Shown here: one piece after another, positions 23,025 to 28,221 of the stretch
Layout of the letters: every line of letters starts with the position of its first letter
How positions within the stretch are numbered: the first letter of the stretch is position 1
Source of the DNA: an uncultured Clostridia bacterium
Lineage (GTDB): Bacteria; Bacillota; Clostridia; Oscillospirales; Ruminococcaceae
Assembly (NCBI GenBank): GCA_938014915.1
Contig: CALLQQ010000015.1
Span: 1-28,221, forward strand
Length of the DNA stretch: 28,221 bases
Reading direction: 5' to 3'
The notes under the pieces: generated by a model
What the model was told of the DNA's origin: nothing
Databases searched by the model: none
Seen by the model: only the letters and a program-made list of their open reading frames with translations
Program-made: the position numbers and the translations under genes

Positions 23025-24962
23025 CTATATATCAAGATTCTTAACATACCTAGCATTCTTTTCTATAAATTCACGTCTGGGGGCGACTTTATCACCCATT
23101 AATATAGTGAAAATTTCGTCCGCTTTTATAGCATCTTCCATTTCAACTTTCACCATAGTTCTACGTTCCGGATCCATCGTTGTTTCCCATAATTGTTCGG
23201 GATTCATTTCACCTAGACCCTTATAGCGCTGAATGTCAACCTTGAGATTATTTTCGCCAGCTAATTCCTTAATGTACTGCTCACGTTCTTCCTCCGTATA
23301 TGCATAACGCACCTGTCTGCCTCTATAAACTTTATATAGGGGAGGTTGCGCAATATAGATATTGCCATTCTCGATTAACGGCTTCATAAAGCGGAAGAAA
23401 AATGTTAGTAGGAGTGTGCGAATATGCGACCCGTCAACGTCGGCATCCGCCATTATGATAACTTTTCCATAACGGAGCTTCGTAATATCGAATTCATCGC
23501 CAATTCCAGTACCAAGAGCCGTTACAATCGGCATTAATTTATCATTTCCATACACTCTATCAAGGCGTGCCTTTTCTACGTTGAGCATCTTTCCCCATAG
23601 TGGTAGTATAGCTTGAATTTCCCTCGTTCTTCCCGCCTTTGCCGATCCTCCTGCTGAATCTCCCTCGACAATGAAAACTTCCGTTTTTTCGGGATCACGC
23701 TCCGAACAATCTGCAAGTTTACCAGGCAGGCTAGCAGAATCAAGTGCCGATTTCCTCCTTGTTAGCTCACGTGCCTTTCTTGCTGCTTCACGTGCTCTTT
23801 GTGCGCTGATCGCCTTTTCAAAAATGGCACGTGTCACTGCTGGATTTTCTTCAAAATAATTTGTTAGGCTCTCGTTCATTATGCCTTCTATTAATGAACG
23901 TACCTCGGTATTACCAAGTTTAGTTTTCGTCTGTCCCTCAAATTCGCAATCTTTCATTTTGACGCTTACAATTGCGGTGATTCCCTCTCTGACATCTTCC
24001 CCGCTTAAATTCTTATCCGTTTCTTTTATTAAACCGAATCTCTTTGCATAGTCATTGAAAACTCTAGTAATAGCATTTTTGAATCCTGTTTCATGTGTTC
24101 CACCCTCAGCAGTGTGGATATTGTTGGCAAAAGATAGTATTACTTCATTATAGCTATCATTATATTGGAATGCTATTTCAGCGATAATATCATCTTGCTG
24201 CCCCTCCAAATATATTACTTCATCATGGAGTGCCGTCTGACCTTTCACACTATGAATATATTCTACGAAACTGCGTATTCCGCCCTCGTATTGCAATACT
24301 TCTTCATATTCTTCAGCGCCATCTTTACAGCGTAAATCCCTGAATACTATCCTAATCCCCGCATTTAAGAAAGCCTGCTCTCTCAGCCTTTTTAATAGAA
24401 CTTCATCATCGTATTCTACTTCTTCAAAAATTTCACTATCAGCAAGGAAAGAAACCGATGTACCCGTTTTTGTCGTTTCACCGATTATCTTCATTTCCTC
24501 GTCATATTTTCCCCTCTCGAATCTTTGGAAATGAATGTGTTCCCCGTCCCAAACTGTCACTTCTAACCATTCCGACAGGGCATTAACTACCGCCGCACCA
24601 ACACCGTGCAATCCGCCCGATACTTTATATCCGCCACCGCCGAATTTTCCACCTGCATGGAGAATTGTATAAACGACAGTTGCGGCACTAATTCCCTCAC
24701 CCGGATGTATCCCAACTGGGATTCCCCTACCATTATCTGAAACACGTATAATTTCCCCAGGCAGAATTTCAACTGTTATTTCATCACAATACCCTGCTAG
24801 AGCCTCATCAATAGAATTGTCTACAATTTCATATACAATGTGATGAAGCCCCCTTGATCCTGTCGATCCTATATACATTCCAGGGCGTTTTCTTACTGCT
24901 TCAAGTCCTTCTAGAACTTGTATTTGACTTTCGTCATATACTGGATTATTTTCTATTGCCAC
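23025..24962 (-). CDS. gyrB: DNA gyrase subunit B
   Basis: GyrB is the ATPase subunit of gyrase. The GHKL ATP site shows DNGRGIP (76-82) and GGLHGVG (116-122). The transducer follows, then the Toprim domain with EGDSAGGSAKAGR from E433 and the DADVDGSH metal motif. The C-terminal RYKGLGEMNPEQL segment contacts GyrA. At 645 residues it is the normal short Gram-positive form. The start is GTG, set by GGAGG eight bases upstream. The remB gene ends 46 bases before it, and the YcxB-like gene overlaps its stop region with its ribosome site. The order matches the origin cluster of Bacillus, so leftward transcription follows replication. Confidence 0.98.
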   Translation of the reverse strand: MAIENNPVYDESQIQVLEGLEAVRKRPGMYIGSTGSRGLHHIVYEIVDNSIDEALAGYCDEITVEILPGEIIRVSDNGRGIPVGIHPGEGISAATVVYTILHAGGKFGGGGYKVSGGLHGVGAAVVNALSEWLEVTVWDGEHIHFQRFERGKYDEEMKIIGETTKTGTSVSFLADSEIFEEVEYDDEVLLKRLREQAFLNAGIRIVFRDLRCKDGAEEYEEVLQYEGGIRSFVEYIHSVKGQTALHDEVIYLEGQQDDIIAEIAFQYNDSYNEVILSFANNIHTAEGGTHETGFKNAITRVFNDYAKRFGLIKETDKNLSGEDVREGITAIVSVKMKDCEFEGQTKTKLGNTEVRSLIEGIMNESLTNYFEENPAVTRAIFEKAISAQRAREAARKARELTRRKSALDSASLPGKLADCSERDPEKTEVFIVEGDSAGGSAKAGRTREIQAILPLWGKMLNVEKARLDRVYGNDKLMPIVTALGTGIGDEFDITKLRYGKVIIMADADVDGSHIRTLLLTFFFRFMKPLIENGNIYIAQPPLYKVYRGRQVRYAYTEEEREQYIKELAGENNLKVDIQRYKGLGEMNPEQLWETTMDPERRTMVKVEMEDAIKADEIFTILMGDKVAPRREFIEKNARYVKNLDI

Positions 24963-25008
24963 TAATATAACCTCCGAATTTATACAATGCGTATATTTAT
25001 TTGTGATC

Positions 25009-25296
25009 TTACAATTCGTTATTCATTCTTCCTAGATTTGCTCTTTTAAGCAATGTTGCAGGCGATATTTGCGTTATATATATCTTTTTATCTTCTCTAG
25101 ATTTGCCGATTTTCCCATTTCCGCAAACGACGAATGACTTAGGTATTTCCATTGAAACATTGATGATTTCTACACTTTTATGAGCATTCGAAAGATAATC
25201 TTTTGTAATTTGCCCCACTGAAGTATTCTCAATATCGAATATGCCAATTATTTCACTTGTTCTTACTACGGTATCATGTCCTAGATGTAGATACAT
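25009..25296 (-). CDS. remB: DUF370 extracellular-matrix regulator RemB (YaaB)
   Basis: The 95-residue protein has the DUF370 fold: YLHLGHDTVVRTSEIIGIFDIE at the N-terminus is the signature stretch, followed by a conserved I-P-KSFVV segment and ending in an ISPATLLKR motif. In Bacillus subtilis RemB (YaaB), a relative of the DNA-binding RemA, promotes matrix gene expression; here the targets are unknown. Position between recF and gyrB is the conserved one and supports the call. It starts seven bases after the recF stop, so it is co-transcribed and probably translationally coupled. There is no sign of truncation. Confidence 0.88.
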   Translation of the reverse strand: MYLHLGHDTVVRTSEIIGIFDIENTSVGQITKDYLSNAHKSVEIINVSMEIPKSFVVCGNGKIGKSREDKKIYITQISPATLLKRANLGRMNNEL

Positions 25297-25303
25297 AGTC
25301 CAC

Positions 25304-26428
25304 CTATCTTTCTTCAGTCAAATCACCATTATACATTCTGTATATTTTGCCGCTTTTAAGTTGTTTTGTATTATTTACATCGCAACAAGTGATGAATGTT
25401 TGCATATTATCGATATTATTAAGCACAAATGATTGTCTATTTAAATCAAGTTCACTAAGTACATCATCGAACAGTATAACAGGATTCTCACAAAAAGCAT
25501 GTCGTAAAAGGTAGGCTTCAGCCAATTTTAACGATAATGCTGCGGATCTCTGCTGTCCTTGTGAACCGTATGTCCTCGCCGATCTGCCATTAATATAGCA
25601 GCACAAATCATCACGATGTATACCAACACTGGTAAATCCTTGCCTAATATCGTTCTCTAACGATGATTTCAATTTGTTATAATAATACTCTATTATACTA
25701 TCTGTAAATTTAATTTCGTCTTTCAAGCCTTTAAAAGCATTGGAAAGATACTTTATTTTTAGCTTTTCGTTACCGCTGGACATTCCGTGATAATATTCTT
25801 TGCTCACTGCCGATAATTTTTCTATATAATCAATTCTGAGCATCGAAATATATGTTCCGACCTTTGCTAGTTGTAAATCCCACATATCAAGTGTCGATAG
25901 CAAATCACGATTAGAATATGAATTCTTCAATAGTGCATTGCGTTGCACTAGGATTTTATTATACTTTTGCAATGTTCTAAGATAATTCACTCTTATTTGC
26001 GATATAGCGGTATCAATGAATTTCCGCCTTAAATCGGGCGCCCCCTTAATAAGAGAAAGATGGTCGGGAGAAAATACAATGCAGCGTAATGTTCCGAAAA
26101 ATCCGCTAGTTCCCGATTGTAAAACGCCATTTAAATATGCTTTTTTATCTTTAATATTGCTGCGTGGTATTGTTAGTTTAGCATTCTGCTGTCGTTGACT
26201 ATCGGAAAAAAACATCTCTAAAGATGTGAACGGCTCATCGAATCCGATGAATTCCCTATCCCTAGCCCCTCGGAAACTCCTAACCCCGGTGAAAAGCCAC
26301 ATTGCTTCAAGCAGATTAGTTTTACCTTGCGCATTTTCACCATAGATTACATTCACTTTTTCCGATGGTTCAAAATATATATCTTTTAAATTTCTAAAAC
26401 CCTTTGCTTTAAAGCTATCTATTTTCAC
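25304..26428 (-). CDS. recF: DNA replication/repair protein RecF
   Basis: RecF is an SMC-like ATPase that, with RecO and RecR, loads RecA on gapped DNA. The 374-residue protein has Walker A GENAQGKT at 30-37, the ABC signature in YGSQGQQRSAALSLK and Walker B PVILFDDVLSELD towards the C-terminus. Length is normal. The start is GTG, with AAGGA seven bases upstream. The gene begins 11 bases after yaaA and ends seven before remB, inside the minus-strand dnaN-to-gyrA operon. Nothing unusual is seen. Confidence 0.97.
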   Translation of the reverse strand: MKIDSFKAKGFRNLKDIYFEPSEKVNVIYGENAQGKTNLLEAMWLFTGVRSFRGARDREFIGFDEPFTSLEMFFSDSQRQQNAKLTIPRSNIKDKKAYLNGVLQSGTSGFFGTLRCIVFSPDHLSLIKGAPDLRRKFIDTAISQIRVNYLRTLQKYNKILVQRNALLKNSYSNRDLLSTLDMWDLQLAKVGTYISMLRIDYIEKLSAVSKEYYHGMSSGNEKLKIKYLSNAFKGLKDEIKFTDSIIEYYYNKLKSSLENDIRQGFTSVGIHRDDLCCYINGRSARTYGSQGQQRSAALSLKLAEAYLLRHAFCENPVILFDDVLSELDLNRQSFVLNNIDNMQTFITCCDVNNTKQLKSGKIYRMYNGDLTEER

Positions 26429-26439
26429 TTCGTATTCCT

Positions 26440-26652
26440 TTATTCAATATTTATAGTAATATCATCCAATGTGATGACATCGCCTTTTCTAATTTTCTTA
26501 CCACGAATTTCGCATAACTGTCCGTTAACTTTTACAATTCCCTCCCCAATTATCTCCTTTGCATGGCCGCCCGTTTCGGCAATTCCTGCAAATTTCAATA
26601 ATTGATCTAATTTAATATATTCAGTTGTGATATCTACTTTTATGTTATTCAT
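26440..26652 (-). CDS. yaaA: S4-domain RNA-binding protein YaaA
   Basis: The 70-residue protein is a single S4 domain: LDQLLKFAGIAETGGHAKEI, then VKVNGQLCEIRGKKIRKGDVI, the usual RNA-binding strand and turn. In Bacillus, YaaA (RlbA) sits in the same place between dnaN and recF and has been linked to ribosome assembly. Its ATG overlaps the dnaN stop by eight bases, so translation is coupled. The gene is too short for other domains. Confidence 0.93.
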   Translation of the reverse strand: MNNIKVDITTEYIKLDQLLKFAGIAETGGHAKEIIGEGIVKVNGQLCEIRGKKIRKGDVITLDDITINIE

Positions 26653-27751
26653 TTCTTAACCTCATTGGCAGTACAAGGAATAGGAAGCTATCCCCATCTA
26701 GTGGAACAATCTTCATTGGTGATAGTCCACCGCTCATTTTTAGTAAAACTTCATCACTTCCCGATGCTCTTAAAGCATCAAGAAGATAGCGGTTATTAAA
26801 ACCGATTTCTACAGTATCACCGCTGATATTGCAATCAATTTTATCATTAATTTTACCAAGAGCGGTTACGCACGATAGTTTTACTTTATCATCTTCGAAT
26901 ATACATCTTACCGGGCTCCTGGTATTTTCATTAATCAGGAGTGAAGCACGATCTAAACTTTCAATAAATGATCCTGCGCTTATTTTTACCTCGGTTGAAC
27001 TTTCCTTCCTGATAGAATCGTTATAATCAAGGAATTCCCCCTCAATTAAGCGGGAAATTATCTGATAGCCAGATATTTCAAAAACAATATGTTTTCTGCC
27101 CACATTGATAATAAGCTTATCTTCATCATCATCGGAAAGCAGCTTTGCAACTTCATACAATGCCTTAGATGGGACGATGAAGCGCATATCTTCACTTTGC
27201 TCAATTTTTTCAGTACGAATAGCAAGTCTATATCCGTCAAGGGAAATTATCTTAAATACATTATCTTCAATAACGAAAAGCGAACCAGTCAAAACTGCTC
27301 TATGTTCGTCAGTCGACACTGCAAAGATAGTTTGTTCTATCATGCTCTTTAACAATGGCTGCGATATATTTAACTTATCATTTTCTTTTATTTCGGGTAA
27401 TGTTGGATATTCTTCAGGATTCATACCCACAATCGTATATTCAACCTGTGTTGATTTTATTAATGTAAGGAATTTATCATCAACATTAATTGTAATGTCT
27501 TCGTTCGGCATTTTTCTAAGAATGTCATTTATAAGACGAGCATTTAATACTATTTCACCGTCCGTATCTCCATTAACTTCAATTGTCGTTTGAATGCCAA
27601 GTTCTAAATCATAACCCGTTAGTAAAAGATTATTATTTTCTAATTTAATATATATACCTTCAAGTGTTGGCAATGTTGATTTTGATGAGGCAGCTTTTGA
27701 AACATTAGCTACTGCATTTGCTAGAAGAATTTTATTACAAGAAAATACCAT
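26645..27751 (-). CDS. dnaN: DNA polymerase III beta subunit (sliding clamp)
   Basis: DnaN forms the ring that tethers the replicative polymerase to DNA. The 368-residue protein shows the three-domain clamp layout. It starts MVFSCNKILLANAVANVSKAAS, has NARLINDILRKMP in domain one and ends in the conserved VLPMRL-R tail that shapes the partner-binding pocket. It is first after the putative oriC gap and overlaps yaaA at its end. The ribosome site is weak (AGG in an AT-rich leader). No promoter with a good -35 is obvious, though a TATAAT lies at 27837-27832 on this strand. Confidence 0.98.
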   Translation of the reverse strand: MVFSCNKILLANAVANVSKAASSKSTLPTLEGIYIKLENNNLLLTGYDLELGIQTTIEVNGDTDGEIVLNARLINDILRKMPNEDITINVDDKFLTLIKSTQVEYTIVGMNPEEYPTLPEIKENDKLNISQPLLKSMIEQTIFAVSTDEHRAVLTGSLFVIEDNVFKIISLDGYRLAIRTEKIEQSEDMRFIVPSKALYEVAKLLSDDDEDKLIINVGRKHIVFEISGYQIISRLIEGEFLDYNDSIRKESSTEVKISAGSFIESLDRASLLINENTRSPVRCIFEDDKVKLSCVTALGKINDKIDCNISGDTVEIGFNNRYLLDALRASGSDEVLLKMSGGLSPMKIVPLDGDSFLFLVLPMRLRNE

Positions 27752-28140
27752 TTAATTTAACCTAACCTTTCATTTTTTATAATTCCACAATTCCATGTGA
27801 ATTTTAAAATTAAGTCTTCGAAAAACTATCTATTATAATATCAATAATATATTATATTTTAGTCATAGTAGTAGGGGCTGTTGATTTGTTGAAAGAGAGT
27901 GAAAACCCTTTAAAACACATGATCTAATGAAAAAAGTTTTCTTTAATTACTGTGTTAAAAAATGTGCATAAGTTGAAAGTATAAAAAGCTTGAACACCGA
28001 TGTTTAAAAATAGCTGTTAATAGTTAAAAGAACTGTTGAAAACTCTGTTGAAAGTGTTGAAACACTGCAAATGCCGATAAATAAAGCCTTTTTCAGTATT
28101 GTTAAGATGCTTTCCACAAGATATTTAACATTAGTAGAGT
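27752..28140. other. Putative oriC element between dnaA and dnaN (DnaA-box cluster plus AT-rich region)
   Basis: This 389-base gap has no gene. TGTGCATAA at 27963-27971 differs from the DnaA box complement TGTGGATAA by one base. Looser matches with two or more changes are TGTTGAAAN at 27887-27895, 28034-28042, 28046-28054 and 28055-28063, TGCCGATAA at 28072-28080 and CTTTCCACA at 28110-28118. The stretch 27825-27865 is almost pure A/T and could be the unwinding element, lying on the dnaN side as in Bacillus. A 6-bp dyad, AGTGTT with AACACT, is at 28053-28066. Confidence 0.6.
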
Positions 28141-28221
28141 TCAATTATCACGTATGTTTTTTATTATATCTTCGATAGTTTCTTTAGCTTTTACATCTCT
28201 TTTCATAAGTTTTTCGACTTG
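28141..28221 (-). CDS. dnaA: Chromosomal replication initiator DnaA (partial, last 26 residues)
   Basis: Only the C-terminal end is in the window. It reads VEKLMKRDVKAKETIEDIIK and ends in RDN before a TGA at 28143-28141. This charged helix matches the end of DnaA domain IV, and the place directly before dnaN on the same strand is the conserved one. The frame is open to the right edge. The short length limits sequence proof, but the context is strong. Confidence 0.85.
   Translation of the reverse strand, partial: QVEKLMKRDVKAKETIEDIIKNIRDN

Noticed and set aside
28034..28063. CRISPR-like or other short repeat array in the dnaA-dnaN gap
   Set aside because: The TGTTGAAA units are only 9-12 bases apart and imperfect, with no spacers. 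DnaA-box variants at oriC explain them better.

Overview
The window is a chromosomal segment next to the replication origin of a low-to-moderate-GC Gram-positive anaerobe, most likely a gut-type member of the Clostridia (Bacillota). Four things point this way. The right end carries the Firmicutes order dnaA-dnaN-yaaA-recF-remB-gyrB-gyrA. Pyruvate is oxidised by a one-chain pyruvate:ferredoxin oxidoreductase. A class A flavodiiron protein is present, as expected for an oxygen-sensitive cell. Promoters are of the SigA type (TTGACA/TATAAT), with strong Shine-Dalgarno sites and frequent TTG/GTG starts. There are no insertion sequences, phage blocks or CRISPR arrays.

Layout. 1-342 (-) is the start of a DUF1624-type membrane acyltransferase. 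590-4129 (-) is PFOR. 4315-7288 (+) is a structured leader, a CNNM/CBS (HlyC/CorC-like) membrane protein and a transglutaminase lipoprotein. 7342-9991 (-) holds an endolysin-like amidase, an aspartate kinase and tRNA-Arg(CCT). 10188-11762 (+) is the yabB-like methyltransferase plus rsmI pair. 11797-12522 (-) holds a CBS-pair protein and a 60-aa membrane peptide. 12747-12823 (+) is tRNA-Arg(ACG). 12897-17031 (+) is a four-gene operon: HMA metal-binding protein, P1B-type ATPase, Fnr-like regulator and flavodiiron protein. 17134-19419 (-) is serC-serA. 19574-28221 (-) is the origin cluster, with a YcxB-like membrane protein inserted between gyrB and gyrA. The dnaA-dnaN gap is a probable oriC element.

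The most interesting region is 12897-17031. The regulator has four cysteines placed as in FNR and an FNR-type recognition helix (E191, S194, R195). A TTGAC-N4-GTCAT dyad lies at about -41.5 from a predicted start, upstream of the first gene. The ATPase has an unusual CPG motif in TM6 and HELS in TM8, instead of CPC and DxG. The last gene is a flavodiiron O2/NO reductase with all its metal ligands. I infer an autoregulated O2/NO-responsive unit that couples gas detoxification to transport of an unknown metal.

Other points to check are a leader with hairpins, a 25-codon ORF and a terminator ahead of the CNNM gene, and a consensus promoter followed at once by a terminator ahead of serCA, with 13-bp direct repeats on both sides. 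If oriC lies near 27.9 kb, the minus-strand genes run with the leftward fork and the plus-strand genes run against it.
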